Shown one piece after another: positions 25,867 to 37,103 of a DNA stretch of 64,000 nucleotides. Each line of letters opens with the position of its first letter. Position 1 is the first letter of the stretch. The DNA is from Humidesulfovibrio sp. (GTDB lineage Bacteria > Desulfobacterota > Desulfovibrionia > Desulfovibrionales > Desulfovibrionaceae), in assembly GCA_031292175.1 (NCBI GenBank), contig JARLHQ010000027.1, positions 96,099 to 160,098 of the forward strand, in the 5' to 3' direction. Made by a program: the position numbers and the translations under genes. The notes under the pieces were generated by a model. The model worked only from the letters and a program-made list of their open reading frames with translations. It was not told the origin of the DNA and searched no databases.

Positions 25867-26474
25867 CCGCCAAGCGGCTGTTCGATCTTGCCCTCGTTCT
25901 GCCAGGGCTCATCGTCCTTTTTCCCCTGATGCTCGCCACCGCTCTGGCCGTGCGCTTGGCCCTGGGGCCGGAGGTGTTCTTCCGCCAGCAGCGGCCCGGG
26001 CTTGGCGGCCGCCCCTTCGTCATCCTGAAATTTCGCACCATGCGCGCGGGTCCTGGCACGGACGCCGAGCGCCTGACACGCTTCGGCCGTTTCCTGCGCG
26101 CCGCGTCCCTCGACGAACTGCCGGAACTTTTGAACGTGCTCAAGGGCGACATGAGCCTGGTGGGCCCGCGTCCACTCCTCATGCACTACCTGCCGCTCTA
26201 CAACGCCGAGCAGGCCCGCCGCCACGAGGTGCCGCCCGGCATTACGGGCTGGGCGCAGGTGAACGGGCGCAACGCCCAGAGCTGGGAAGAGCGTTTCGCC
26301 CTGGACGTTTGGTATGTGGACAACCGCTCGCTGTGGCTGGATGTGCGCATCCTGGCGCGCACCGTGCTCTCCGTGCTGCGCCGCGAAGGGATCAGCGCCG
26401 CGGGCGAGGCCACCATGCCGGAGTTCGTGAGCGCGAAACCGGACGGGCCGCCTCGGGCCGGCGGCCAAGATTGA
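25863..26474 (+). CDS. pglC: Phosphoglycosyltransferase, PglC-like sugar transferase
   Basis: A 203-aa monotopic sugar-1-phosphate transferase: N-terminal re-entrant helix (LALVLPGLIVLFPLMLATAL), FRQQRPGLGGRPFVILKFRT, SLDELPELLNVLKGDMSLVG (catalytic D-E), and GPRPLLMHYLPLYN. It is the short PglC form without the WcaJ-type N-terminal domain. With PglD/E/F in the window it probably transfers diacetyl-bacillosamine-1-P to undecaprenyl phosphate. The GTG start at 25863 overlaps the upstream stop. Confidence 0.88.
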   Translation: MTAKRLFDLALVLPGLIVLFPLMLATALAVRLALGPEVFFRQQRPGLGGRPFVILKFRTMRAGPGTDAERLTRFGRFLRAASLDELPELLNVLKGDMSLVGPRPLLMHYLPLYNAEQARRHEVPPGITGWAQVNGRNAQSWEERFALDVWYVDNRSLWLDVRILARTVLSVLRREGISAAGEATMPEFVSAKPDGPPRAGGQD

Positions 26475-26727
26475 ACATCCGGGGCGCATCTGGTACCCCA
26501 TGCGGAACGAACCGCAGGGGTGATATCGTACATCGGCAGCGGGAAGGCTCCTGCGCGTTCTGCTCAGAGAGTCCCACAGGATGCTGAGGGCCTTTTCGCG
26601 GCAAATGCTGAGCAAATTGCAGCACGTTGTTCGGTAGGATTATTTAAGAAAATTGCGAGAGCAATCTCATGCAAGATTTCACTGATTCGAACGAAAAGAT
26701 TCAGGCACCAAAATACTAGGTAATACC

Positions 26728-27909
26728 ATGAAAAACGCGTTCATTCCCTTTGCAAATCCTGGTGTTGCATTTCAGGCACGCAAGCCCGAATACGATGAGG
26801 CCTTTTCCCGGGTGATTGGCTCCGGCCAGTATATCCTCGGCTCTGAGGTTGAAACCTTCGAGCGGCACTTTGCCGACTGGCTTGCCGGCACATCCCGTGA
26901 TGCGGGGGAATGCGTCGGAGTCGCCAATGGCACGGATGCCATTGAGATCACCTTGCGCGCGCTGCTTGGCCTGTTCCCCGTGCCGCCGGGCAAGCTGCCA
27001 GCCGTCTTTACGGTTTCGCACACGGCGGTGGCCACGGTTGCCGCCATTGAACGCGCGGGCTGCGTCCCCGTTTTGGTAGATATTGACGAGGCGTCCTACA
27101 CGATGTCGCCGAGTTCGCTGGAATCTGCTGTGAACATGGTGACAACCCAACGGCCCGACCTCGTTCCCATAGCCATCATTCCCGTGCATCTCTACGGGCA
27201 CCCTTGCGAAATGGACGCCATCATGGCCTTCGGGGAGCGCCACGGAATAAGAATCATTGAGGACTGTGCGCAAGCTCACGGCGCGGCCTACAGCGGCAGG
27301 AAGGTCGGAACTCTGGGTATCGCGGGCACATTCAGCTTTTACCCGACAAAAAACCTAGGCGCGATCGGCGATGCCGGCGCAGTCTACACCAAGGACGCAG
27401 CGCTTGCCGCCGAGATGCGGGCGCTACGGCAATACGGCTGGAGGCAGCGCTATGTCAGCGCCGTTCCGGGCATCAACTCGCGCATGGACCCCTTACAGGC
27501 TGCGTTTCTGGACATCAACCTCAGGCACCTCAACGCGGACAACGCTGCCCGCCGCTCCATCGCTGCACGCTATGACTCCTTGCTCAGCAGTGTCAGAGTC
27601 ACGCTGCCAACCGCCAAGCCGGGAATAGAACACGTATACCACCTATACGTTCTACGGAGCAAACGGCGGGATGCCCTCGCAGCATTTCTGCACGAACGGG
27701 GGGTGGGCACCGCCGTGCATTACCCTCAAGCGGTGCATTCCCAACCCGCGTACGCCGGGCGTGTCATCATCGCGCCTAGCGGTCTGCCCATCACGGAGCG
27801 TGTCGTCCCCGAACTTCTAAGCCTGCCCATGTTCCCCCAACTCATTCAGGCAGACGTGGAACGCGTTGCGTACGCTCTTCTGGCCTGGGACAAGGAGCAG
27901 TTATCATGA
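26728..27909 (+). CDS. DegT/DnrJ/EryC1/StrS-family sugar aminotransferase
   Basis: A 393-aa PLP enzyme. VANGTDAIEITLRALLG, HLYGHPCEMDAI and IIEDCAQAHGA are family motifs; the PLP lysine lies in FSFYPTKNLGAIGDAG (about Lys207). It aminates a keto-sugar, possibly making a deoxy-amino sugar for the glycan. Base composition is visibly lower in GC than the rest of the region, as in the next gene, suggesting acquisition together. Its stop overlaps the ATG of the epimerase (ATGA). The exact sugar is unknown. Confidence 0.88.
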   Translation: MKNAFIPFANPGVAFQARKPEYDEAFSRVIGSGQYILGSEVETFERHFADWLAGTSRDAGECVGVANGTDAIEITLRALLGLFPVPPGKLPAVFTVSHTAVATVAAIERAGCVPVLVDIDEASYTMSPSSLESAVNMVTTQRPDLVPIAIIPVHLYGHPCEMDAIMAFGERHGIRIIEDCAQAHGAAYSGRKVGTLGIAGTFSFYPTKNLGAIGDAGAVYTKDAALAAEMRALRQYGWRQRYVSAVPGINSRMDPLQAAFLDINLRHLNADNAARRSIAARYDSLLSSVRVTLPTAKPGIEHVYHLYVLRSKRRDALAAFLHERGVGTAVHYPQAVHSQPAYAGRVIIAPSGLPITERVVPELLSLPMFPQLIQADVERVAYALLAWDKEQLS

Positions 27910-28886
27910 GCTTCGCCAATGCCAATGTTCTGATCACCGGCGGTGCTGGCTTCATCGGCTCCAATCTCGCAATTCGGCTCGTAGGGGAAGGCGCGAACGT
28001 CACCATTGTGGACAGCCTCATCCCCGAATATGGCGGAAGCCTTCACAACCTGGCGCCCATATCCGAATCGTGCCGCCTGAACATCTCAGACGTCCGCGAT
28101 CCCCACGCCATGCGCTATCTCATCCAACGCAAGGACTACCTGTTCAATCTCGCCGGGCAGACCAGCCACATGGATTCTATGACGATGCCGTTCACCGACC
28201 TTGAAATCAACGCACACGCCCAACTGTCCATTCTTGAAGCCTGCCGCCAATACAACCCCACGATCCGCATCGTTTTCGCAGGAACGCGGCAGGTGTATGG
28301 CCGACCCCAGTATCTGCCCGTGGACGAAGACCATCCGATCCGTCCTGTGGATGTCAATGGAATCAATAAGGTCGCAGGCGAAAACTACCACTTGCTCTAC
28401 GGTGACGTATACGGCATCCCCTCAACAGTTCTGCGTCTTACCAATACATACGGGCCGCGCATGCGCGTCATAGATGCCCGCCAAACCTTTGTGGGCATTT
28501 GGCTCAGGCTGCTGCTGGAGGGCAAGCCCTTCGAGGTTTGGGGAGGCGAACAACTCCGTGACTTCACCTACGTGGACGACTGTGTGGATGCCATGCTGCT
28601 CGCCGCACAGAATGACAAGGCGATAGGCCAGATCTACAACATCGGCGGAGAGAAGAACGTCTCCCTGCTGCACCTTGCCAAGTTGCTCATTGAGGCCAAT
28701 GGCGGTAAGGGCGAGTTCGTACTCCGCCAGTTTCCGGATACACGCAAAAAAATTGATATTGGCAACTACTATTCCGATGACACCCGCATACGGAAGGCGC
28801 TTGGCTGGATGCCATGCGTTCCGCTTGAAGAGGGACTGCGCAGGACCGTGGCATACTACTCAACGGAGCTGAAGCACTACATTTAA
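27906..28886 (+). CDS. NAD-dependent sugar epimerase/dehydratase (extended SDR)
   Basis: A 326-aa extended SDR: Rossmann ITGGAGFIGSNLAIRL at residues ~9-24, and FAGTRQVYGRP in place of the usual S-x-YG region. The GINKVAGENYH stretch lacks the canonical YxxxK tyrosine (Asn-Lys-Val replaces Tyr-xxx-Lys), an oddity that may alter or abolish catalysis. LRLTNTYGPRMRV follows. Partner of the preceding aminotransferase by overlap. Lower GC than neighbours. Substrate is presumably a nucleotide sugar. Confidence 0.82.
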   Translation: MSFANANVLITGGAGFIGSNLAIRLVGEGANVTIVDSLIPEYGGSLHNLAPISESCRLNISDVRDPHAMRYLIQRKDYLFNLAGQTSHMDSMTMPFTDLEINAHAQLSILEACRQYNPTIRIVFAGTRQVYGRPQYLPVDEDHPIRPVDVNGINKVAGENYHLLYGDVYGIPSTVLRLTNTYGPRMRVIDARQTFVGIWLRLLLEGKPFEVWGGEQLRDFTYVDDCVDAMLLAAQNDKAIGQIYNIGGEKNVSLLHLAKLLIEANGGKGEFVLRQFPDTRKKIDIGNYYSDDTRIRKALGWMPCVPLEEGLRRTVAYYSTELKHYI

Positions 28887-28942
28887 TCACGCACACCGGT
28901 ACAATCTTTGACAATCACGACCTCGCGCAACGGCACAACGTT

Positions 28943-29345
28943 GTGCCGTTTGCTCCTGTAGCACGCACCAGAGGCCAGGCCGTCACGTCAGCCCGCGAAC
29001 ACTGGGTGAGCAGCGCCTACGACAAGTGGAAGTCCAAGTACGGCGGCATGAGGGCATCGGACATCCGGCGCATGAAGGAGCTGGAGGCAGAGAACGCTGT
29101 GCTCAAACGGATGTTCGCGGAACGGAACCACGCGAAGAAGGTGCGCAGGGACATCATCGGCAAGATCCGCTGAGACCGGTTCAACGACGGGAGTTCTTGG
29201 CGCCAGCGCATTGCATGAGCGTTGGGGCAAAGAGGCCGAGGTCGTTGGAGCAGGGGAAGCCCGGTTGAAGAAACTACTGGCGGAACGCGGCCTCGAAGTC
29301 GAGATGATGCAGAAAATCCCCACAGACCATGCTACGCCCCCAGCC
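28943..29345 (+). mobile_element. Remnants of IS3-family OrfA transposase
   Basis: 28943-29173 encodes SAYDKWKSKYGGMRASDIRR then MKELEAENAVLKRMFAE, the coiled-coil end of an IS3 OrfA, but no start-proper HTH and an aberrant tail. About 29220-29345 encodes ARLKKLLAERGLEVEMMQKI and PPARRQQAAFV in another frame, a second OrfA-like tail. No OrfB with DDE residues or terminal inverted repeats is recognisable. The stretch to 29486 holds nothing else I can support. The debris lies at the 3' edge of the low-GC pair. Confidence 0.65.
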
Positions 29346-29486
29346 AGGCGTCAGCAGGCGGCCTTCGTTCTTTGTCGCGTGCCGTAACGCCATTCGTTTA
29401 CGCTGATTTCTCTATCCCGTCCGACACTGTGCCACAACCCGTAAAGACACTTCAGGATGCCACGCCACTCACGGCCAGGGCGGTCA

Positions 29487-30287
29487 TCACGAGCCGGGTC
29501 CCCACGTCTCCGGCCCCGCTGCGCGAACATACTTGAGGAAGGCGTAGAACGCGCCGTGCGCGGCGTTGATGAAACCGGCACGGCCGTCCAACACGCCCAA
29601 TTTGATCAGGTAGAGCTTGGCGAAGCGGGCGAATCCGTGGACGATGCCGGCCAGCACGCCGCCTTTGCGACCTTTGCGGCGCAACTCGTCTGCGGCCTGC
29701 TGGGAGTAGGAATTGATCTTATCCAGGTGCTCGCGGAAATCGCGGTAGGGATAGTGGACGATGTCGCCGTTAAGCTGACCCGTGGGCCCCAACGGATGAA
29801 AGGATTCGTGCGCACCGCTCACGCGGATTTCCATGCTGCCGGGACGGAAGAGCCGCAGTAGCCGGTCCGGATACCAGCCTCCATGGCGCATGAACCCGTT
29901 GAAATAAAAAGACGAGCGCGCCATCCAGAACCCGGCGTTGGCCGTATCCGACGCCGTGGCCGTCCGAATGTTTGCGGCGAGTTCGTCGGTCAACCACTCG
30001 TCCTGGTCCAGGCTCACCACCCAGTCCACCTCCGGCGTCATGGCCTGGATGTGTTCCAGGGCGAAGCGGAACTGTGGGCCCGGCCCCTCCCAACGGCGCA
30101 GAAGCACCTCCGCCCCGACGGCGCGGGCGATGGCGACGGAGTCATCCGTGCTATGCGAATCCACCACGAGAATATGCTCGCAGAAGGCCAGCGAAGCCAG
30201 ACAGCGCGCCAGCAGGCGTTCACCGTTATAGGTGAGGACGAGGCCGACTGTTCGTGAGGCCGTCCGTGGGGCCGCTGGCTGGGGCAT
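29487..30287 (-). CDS. Glycosyltransferase family 2 (WaaE/KdtX-like)
   Basis: A 266-aa GT-A enzyme: VGLVLTYNGERLLARCLASL, HILVVDSHSTDDSVAIAR and WVVSLDQDEWLTDEL (DxD-like metal site) near residue 93; HGGWYPDRLLRLFR and AHESFHP match the WaaE/KdtX beta-1,4-glucosyltransferase group that decorates the LPS core. C-terminal residues 215-250 contain a probable membrane-associating helix. It is the only minus-strand gene within the glycan region. Acceptor unknown. Confidence 0.87.
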   Translation of the reverse strand: MPQPAAPRTASRTVGLVLTYNGERLLARCLASLAFCEHILVVDSHSTDDSVAIARAVGAEVLLRRWEGPGPQFRFALEHIQAMTPEVDWVVSLDQDEWLTDELAANIRTATASDTANAGFWMARSSFYFNGFMRHGGWYPDRLLRLFRPGSMEIRVSGAHESFHPLGPTGQLNGDIVHYPYRDFREHLDKINSYSQQAADELRRKGRKGGVLAGIVHGFARFAKLYLIKLGVLDGRAGFINAAHGAFYAFLKYVRAAGPETWGPGS

Positions 30288-30767
30288 GCGCGCTCGCTTG
30301 ATTGCAGGGTTGGCCGACGTGTTTGCCGAGGTTTTGCCGTTTACTATACGACGACTGGCCGGTCAAGGAGCCTGGGAATTGCGCTCGGACGGCCAGCGAG
30401 CTATGGGAGCGGCATGACGCATGGCGAAGAGTTTGTGAACATCGACGCGTTCAGTGCGCCCGGCGGCGGAAAGTCCGCCTTCCCCCATGCCCTCGCCATC
30501 TTCCAGGCGGAGCACGCTTGGCGTCCCTGGTCGTGGCCGGGGTGTCGCTGCTTAAAAGCCGGCTGGCACCGTGGCGGAGAAGCCGACACTCTGGTGGGCG
30601 CGCGCTGCCCCGAAGCGAAATAGCGCAAGTTGGCCGTCTGCGATAGCATGGATGAGAACGTTTGGAGGCTGTGCGACTTGTCCTGCGTTGACGCACATAC
30701 CCACGAGACTGTAGCATTGTTGCGCAAACAGCGGACAAACTAGGGCGGCTTTCCGCCGGAGGCAGCA
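30288..30767. other. Intergenic stretch with no supported gene
   Basis: About 480 bp between the divergent GT2 gene and pglD. Short open frames exist but none has convincing family motifs or codon pattern. The last 15 bp contain a GCCGGAGGCAGCA ribosome-binding site for pglD. It likely holds divergent promoters. Confidence 0.5.
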
Positions 30768-31397
30768 ATGAAGATCGTGGTCATGGGCGCGAGCGGACAC
30801 GGGCAGGTGGTGGCCGACATTTTGTTCCAGATGTGGACCAAGGGACGGGAGATGGAGATCATCGGGTTCCTGGACGACGACCCGAAGCTTAAGGGCACGC
30901 GCATCCTGGGCCTGCCCGTGCTGGGAACCTTCGCCGACCTCGCCGCCACCCCGCACGACTGCCTTGCCTTGGGCATCGGCGACAACGCCGCTCGCGCCAG
31001 GATATTTGCGGAGCTTTCGCAGGCCCGCAAGCGCTTCGTCACCGCCATCCACCCCTCGGCCGTGCTGGCCCCGGACGTTATGGTGGGAGCCGGAGCCGTG
31101 CTGGCCGCTGGAGCCGTGGCCAACCCCGGCGCGAAGATCTGCGAAAACGCCATCCTGAACACCTGCGCCAGCATCGACCATCACTGCGAGCTTGGGCCGC
31201 ACGCCCATGTCGCCCCGGGGGCGCACCTGGCGGGCCACGTCCGCGTAGGCGAAGGCGCCTTTGTGGGCGTTGGGGCCTGCGCCGTGCCCGGCGTCAGCAT
31301 CGGTGCCTGGAGCGTCGTCGGGGCCGGGGCCGCAGTGACCCAGAGCGTGGCGGACAAGACCACCGTGGCCGGTGTGCCGGCAAAGCCCTTGGCATAA
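30768..31397 (+). CDS. pglD: PglD-like UDP-sugar N-acetyltransferase
   Basis: A 209-aa protein with an N-terminal Rossmann-like domain (VVMGASGHGQVVADIL; IGFLDDDPKLKG) and a left-handed beta-helix of hexapeptide repeats from about residue 95 (VLAPDVMVGAGAVLAAGAV ...). ASIDHHCELG supplies the catalytic His of the NeuD/PglD group. It acetylates the 4-amino group of UDP-4-amino-sugar using acetyl-CoA. First of three closely packed bacillosamine genes (3-bp gap to pglE). Confidence 0.92.
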   Translation: MKIVVMGASGHGQVVADILFQMWTKGREMEIIGFLDDDPKLKGTRILGLPVLGTFADLAATPHDCLALGIGDNAARARIFAELSQARKRFVTAIHPSAVLAPDVMVGAGAVLAAGAVANPGAKICENAILNTCASIDHHCELGPHAHVAPGAHLAGHVRVGEGAFVGVGACAVPGVSIGAWSVVGAGAAVTQSVADKTTVAGVPAKPLA

Positions 31398-31400
31398 GTC

Positions 31401-32587
<1,187 letters not shown>

Positions 32588-32588
<1 letters not shown>

Positions 32589-34495
32589 TGCTTTTTAACC
32601 CGAAAAACCGCCACTTCTACTTCATGCTCGCGGCCGAGGCCGCCTGTTTCGCCGCCGCGCTGACCTTGAGCTACCTGCTGCGTTTCGACTTCAGCCTGCC
32701 CGCGCCCTACGCCATGCAGCTCGCGGCCATGTACAAGCACGTGCTGCCGTTGAAGCTCGGCGTATTCCTGGCCCTTGGCCTGTACCGGGGCATGTGGCGT
32801 TACACCAGCCTGCTCGACTTCAAGCGCCTCACCGAGGCCGTGGTGCTTTCCTCCGCGCTTCTGGTCGCCTTCGTGGCCTTCCGCTACGGCTTCACCGGAT
32901 TCTCGCGCTCGATTCTGGCCATGGACGGCCTGCTCACCCTGCTCTTCACCACCGGTCTGCGCCTGGGCATCCGCGTGCTGTACGCGCGCGCCAATGGAAG
33001 CGGCGAGGCCAGGCCCAAGGCTCCGCCCCGGCGCGTGCTGGTCATCGGCGCGGGCGACCTCGGCGAGCGTCTCCTGCGCGAAATCGCCACCAGCCCGGAG
33101 CTGAACTACCACGTGGTGGGCTTTCTGGACGACGACCCGGGCAAGCTTGGGCGCTCCCTGCATGGCCGCGAGGTGCTGGGGCATATCTCCGAGTTGGCGC
33201 GCGTGGCTGGGGAACGCCAGGCCGAGGAGGCGCTCATCGCCGTGTCCCGCGCCAGCGCGGGCCAGATGCGCCGCATCATCGCCCTGTGCAAGGCCTCCGG
33301 CCTGCCACACCGCATCCTGCCCGCCACAAGCCGGCTGCTCGACGGCAAGGCCGTGCTGACCCTGCGTTCCGTGGATTATCAGGACTTGTTGGGCCGCACG
33401 GAGGTGACGCTGGACCAGGGCGGCATCGCCAGGCTGCTGCGGGACCGCGTGGTGCTCGTGTCCGGCTGCGGCGGCTCCATCGGGTCCGAGCTGTGCCGCC
33501 AGGTTGCACGTTTTCGCCCCCGGCTGCTCGTGTTGGTCGACCTCTGCGAATACAACCTCTACGCCATCGCGGGCGAACTGGCCTCCGAACAGGGATTCCG
33601 CGACTTCGTCTGCGTGCTGGGCAGTGTGGCCGACGAGGCCCTGATGGAACGCGCCTTCGCCGAGCACCGCCCCAGTCTGGTGCTACACGCCGCGGCGTAC
33701 AAGCACGTGCCCATGCTGGAGGAATGCCCTTGGGCCGCCGTGACCAACAACATCCTCGGCACGCGCGCACTCATGCGCGCCGCCGCGCGCTTCGGCGTGG
33801 CGCGCTTCGTCCTCGTGTCCACGGACAAGGCCGTGCGTCCAAGCAGCGTCATGGGCGCCAGCAAGCGCGTCACGGAGCGGCTCATGACCAGCTTCACCGA
33901 CACCGGCGCGGGCGGCAAAACACGTTTCATGGCCGTGCGCTTCGGCAACGTGGTGGGCTCGTCCGGGTCAGTGGTGCCACTCTTCCAGCGGCAGATCGAG
34001 CGCGGCGGGCCCGTGACCGTGACCCACCCGGACATGACGCGCTACTTCATGAGCATCGCCGAGGCCTGTCAGCTTATCCTGCAGGCCGGAGCCATGGGCC
34101 AGGGCGGCGAAATTTTTATCCTCAAGATGGGCGAGCCCGTGCGCATCGTAGACATGGCGCGCGACCTGATCCGCCTGTCCGGCAAGGAACCCGAGGACGT
34201 GGACATCGTGTTCACGGGCCTGCGGCCCGGTGAGAAGATCAACGAGGAGCTTTTGAGCGCGGGCGAGGACGTGCTGCGCACGGAGCATGAGAAAATACTT
34301 GTTCTGGGCGGCGCGCCCGAAGCCGAGCCCCTCTCCACGGCCGGTGAACTGAACACCCTGGTGGCCGAGCTGGCCCAGGCCGCCGAGACCCAGGATGCGA
34401 ACCTCATCCGCATGCTGCTTGCCCGGCTGGCGCCGGAATATGCCCCGGAGCGCGCCCTGGAGCTGACGCCGGAACCGAGCCTGCCTCCGCAATAG
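32588..34495 (+). CDS. pglF: PglF/CapD-type UDP-GlcNAc C6-dehydratase, membrane bound
   Basis: A 635-aa protein. It has four N-terminal membrane helices (~10-130), a first Rossmann domain (VLVIGAGDLGERLLREIA, ~residue 145), and a second, catalytic SDR domain with VVLVSGCGGSIGSELCRQVA near residue 285; in that domain STDKAVRPSSVMGASKR carries the Met-Lys variant of the YxxxK motif that is normal for WbpM/PglF. GLRPGEKINEELL is conserved. It performs the first step of bacillosamine synthesis. The last residues form a short Glu/Ala/Pro tail. Confidence 0.94.
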
Positions 34496-34615
34496 AACAC
34501 GCACAAAAGGGCTCCACCCCCTGCCCCCCGCCGGGGGAGACTGATCCACCTCGGGTCCGCTCATGGCCATTCCGATTGGTGTGCGAAAGCAGCGTGTTGC
34601 ACACCTATCGAGGGT

Positions 34616-34681
34616 CCCCCAAAAATTGAAAGTGTTCCTCCCGGCGGCTTTGCGCTGAGAGGAACACTTTCAATTAGGGGG
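34616..34681. repeat. Long imperfect palindrome (17-bp perfect core arms)
   Basis: The arms 34624-34640 (AATTGAAAGTGTTCCTC) and 34659-34675 are perfect reverse complements around an 18-nt loop. Flanking CCCCC (34616-34620) and GGGGG (34677-34681) extend the stem. There is no U-run, so it is not a classical terminator. It may be a miniature transposable element or a structured 3' end shared by the convergent pglF and chemoreceptor genes. Confidence 0.7.
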
Positions 34682-34684
34682 TGT

Positions 34685-34732
34685 CCAGAGGGCCTCAGGC
34701 CCTCTGGCGGGGTTCAAGGGGCGGAGCCCCTT
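34685..34732. repeat. Tandem GC hairpins of a dispersed-repeat type
   Basis: CCAGAGGGCC-TCA-GGCCCTCTGG (34685-34707) and AAGGGGC-GGA-GCCCCTT (34716-34732). A GGGGCTCCGCCCC-like core also occurs near 11770-11785. These look like copies of an intergenic repeat; they also sit where the minus-strand chemoreceptor transcript should end. Confidence 0.55.
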
Positions 34733-34757
34733 TTGCCCCAATCCCGCTTTTGTCTAC

Positions 34758-36785
34758 TTATGAGGCCTTGAGATCGCCGATAAGCTGCCGGAGTTCCACA
34801 GCCATGCGCGCCAGCTCGCCGATGGCGGTCACGGACTGGCTCATGCCCTCGGCGGTTTCCGAAGCCACGCGGTTCACTTCCTCAATGGCCGAGCTGATCT
34901 GCTCGGACACGCCGGACTGCTCCTCGGCCGCGCCTGCGATGCCCTGCACCTGTTCAGCGTTGGTCTTGGAGATGACGACGATCTCCTCCAGGGCCTGGGC
35001 GGACTCTTTGGAGTGGCTGGTGGCCTCGCCTATGGCCTGGGCAGCCTTGTCCATGCTGCCGATGTTTTTACGGCTGGACTCCTGGATGGCCCGAATGTTC
35101 TCGCCCACTTCCCTGGTGGCGCCCATGGTCTTTTCGGCCAGCTTGCGCACCTCGTCGGCCACCACGGCGAAGCCGCGCCCGGCGTCGCCCGCGCGCGCGG
35201 CCTCGATGGCGGCGTTCAGCGCCAGCAGGTTCGTCTGGTCGGCGATGTCGTTGATGACGTTCATGACCTGGCCGATGGCCTCGGCCTGTTTGCCCAACTG
35301 CTCCATGTTGGTCTTGAGCTGCATGGCGATGTCGTTCACATTCTCAATAGCCTGCTGGGAGCGGCGCACCACGTCCGAACCGCCGGAGGCCTTGTTCTTC
35401 GCCGTGTCGGCGGAGGCGGCGACCTCGCCCGCCTGGCGGGCCACGGAGATGACCGAGGCGTTCATCTGCTCCATGGCGCTGGCGGTCTCAGCCACACGGT
35501 CGCGCTGCAGGTCCATGCCCCGGCTCATGAGCTCAACCTGCGCGGAGAGTTCCTCAGAACTGGAAGTAATGCGCTCCACGATCTCTTCCAGCTTGTTTGC
35601 GGCGTCCAGCATGCCTTCGCGCTTGGCGCTCTCGGCCTGCAGCTTGGCGTCCAGGGCTTCCTGGGTGGCAACTTCGGCCTCACGCGCCTTGCCATCCGCA
35701 GCCTTTGTGCTGGCCTCGGCCTCCTGGATCTTCACCTTGAGGTTCGCGCTCATGACGCGCAGGCTCTCGGCCAGAGTGTGGGTCTCGTCATTTGAGGTCA
35801 CATGCAGTTCACCGTCGAGGTCGCCCTTGGCGATGTGGTCGGCGAAGTCGATGGTCTGCAGAATGGGCCGCACCAGGGTCTTGGAGAAGAAGAAGCCGCA
35901 AATGAGCATGAGAAGGCCCACAACAATGGTGGAAATCAGGCTCGAGAGATGCGTTTCGGAAAGCACTCGCTCGATGAATTCCCGCTTCTGGCCGATGAAG
36001 AACATGCCCGCGACCTTGTCGTTCGCATCTCGGATGGGCCAGTAGGCGGTGTTGTAGGCGACGCCCAGGATGACATTGTTGCCGATGAAACGCTGGCCCT
36101 TCTGGATAACGGCCTCAAGGACGGCCGGGTTGTCCATCTTGGTGCCGACGGCGCGCTTGCCGTTCTTGATGATGGTGGTGGAGATGCGCGTGTCGTTTTG
36201 GAACAGCGTGCACTCGAGCCCGAGGTTTTTCTTGATCTGGTCGACGAAGCGTTCACTGGAGAGGGTGAAGCCCAGGGTGATGACGCCCACGATCTCGCCG
36301 CCCTTCTTGACGGGGTAGCCCGCACGCAGGGAGAACGGGACCACGGTGCCCTGCTCAACGCCGACGGTCACCTCGCCCTTGAGCGCCTTTTGGACGTTGA
36401 CCTGATTGGACACGCTGTCGCCGACCTTATCGGAGTGGCCGCGCGCGACGCACTTGCCCCCGCTGTCGGAGATGGTGATGGATTCAAGACCGGTTTCGGT
36501 CATGACCTGCTTGGCGTAGGTCTGCAGCCAGGAGGTGTCGGCATTGGCGATGCGGCTGACCATCTCGGGATTGCTCGCCATAAGGAAGCCATCGGCGACG
36601 AGGCCTTTCTTCAAGCCCTCGAACTGGTCGCTCACCAGGTCGGCCCGGATGCCGACATCTTTAATGTTCTGTTCGTCCAAAATGTTGGAGAGAAAATGCC
36701 TGTTGGCTAGATAGTTGCCGCCGCCCACGAGAGAGACGGCGACAAAGACCAGTGCGGTGATCTTCGTCAGCAAGGTTGCGCGCAT
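34758..36785 (-). CDS. Methyl-accepting chemotaxis protein with periplasmic Cache-type sensor
   Basis: A 675-aa receptor. TM1 is about residues 7-25 ([15 protein letters not shown]), a periplasmic single-Cache-like domain follows (~30-280, with [19 protein letters not shown]), TM2 is about 285-310 ([20 protein letters not shown]), then HAMP and the signalling domain, whose hairpin tip contains [20 protein letters not shown]. It senses a small ligand and controls CheA. The ATG at 36785 has GGAGG five bases upstream and is preferred to the ATG at 36797. A sigma-28-like -10 lies upstream. Confidence 0.94.
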   Translation of the reverse strand: MRATLLTKITALVFVAVSLVGGGNYLANRHFLSNILDEQNIKDVGIRADLVSDQFEGLKKGLVADGFLMASNPEMVSRIANADTSWLQTYAKQVMTETGLESITISDSGGKCVARGHSDKVGDSVSNQVNVQKALKGEVTVGVEQGTVVPFSLRAGYPVKKGGEIVGVITLGFTLSSERFVDQIKKNLGLECTLFQNDTRISTTIIKNGKRAVGTKMDNPAVLEAVIQKGQRFIGNNVILGVAYNTAYWPIRDANDKVAGMFFIGQKREFIERVLSETHLSSLISTIVVGLLMLICGFFFSKTLVRPILQTIDFADHIAKGDLDGELHVTSNDETHTLAESLRVMSANLKVKIQEAEASTKAADGKAREAEVATQEALDAKLQAESAKREGMLDAANKLEEIVERITSSSEELSAQVELMSRGMDLQRDRVAETASAMEQMNASVISVARQAGEVAASADTAKNKASGGSDVVRRSQQAIENVNDIAMQLKTNMEQLGKQAEAIGQVMNVINDIADQTNLLALNAAIEAARAGDAGRGFAVVADEVRKLAEKTMGATREVGENIRAIQESSRKNIGSMDKAAQAIGEATSHSKESAQALEEIVVISKTNAEQVQGIAGAAEEQSGVSEQISSAIEEVNRVASETAEGMSQSVTAIGELARMAVELRQLIGDLKAS

Positions 36786-36933
36786 GAAGGCCTCCATTGA
36801 GGGGAAGCGGGGGGTCCCGCAAAAAGATGCCTACAACGATGTCAAATGTGCTTCGGCTTGAATATTCCTCGCCCGTCCAGATTGCCGTAACGCCAACGAC
36901 ACCCTCTGGGCTCACACTCGACGATTTGTGTCT

Positions 36934-36941
36934 TTATCGGC
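36934..36941 (-). promoter_or_regulatory. Sigma-28 (FliA)-like -10 element of the chemoreceptor gene
   Basis: On the minus strand GCCGATAA is an exact match to the sigma-28 -10 consensus; the -35 (ATTGGGTT, 11 bp upstream) matches poorly. It lies about 150 bp ahead of the chemoreceptor start. The rest of the AT-rich gap 36786-37103 contains no gene I can support. Confidence 0.45.
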
Positions 36942-37103
36942 ACAGTTACCCCAACCCAATAGAAAGCGGAATATTTTTTTCCCAAGAAATCCGAATATAC
37001 GTAACAGCCACCTGCGCACGACAGACTACGTACGCAGAGACGCGGACGCTAAACCGGCGGGAGAAACGCAGTGGGGTGAGGCGGAGGCGCGTGGACCGGG
37101 ACG

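Noticed and set aside
30414..30623. Short plus-strand frame between GT2 and pglD
   Set aside because: No family motif, no convincing ribosome-binding site, and weak codon signal.
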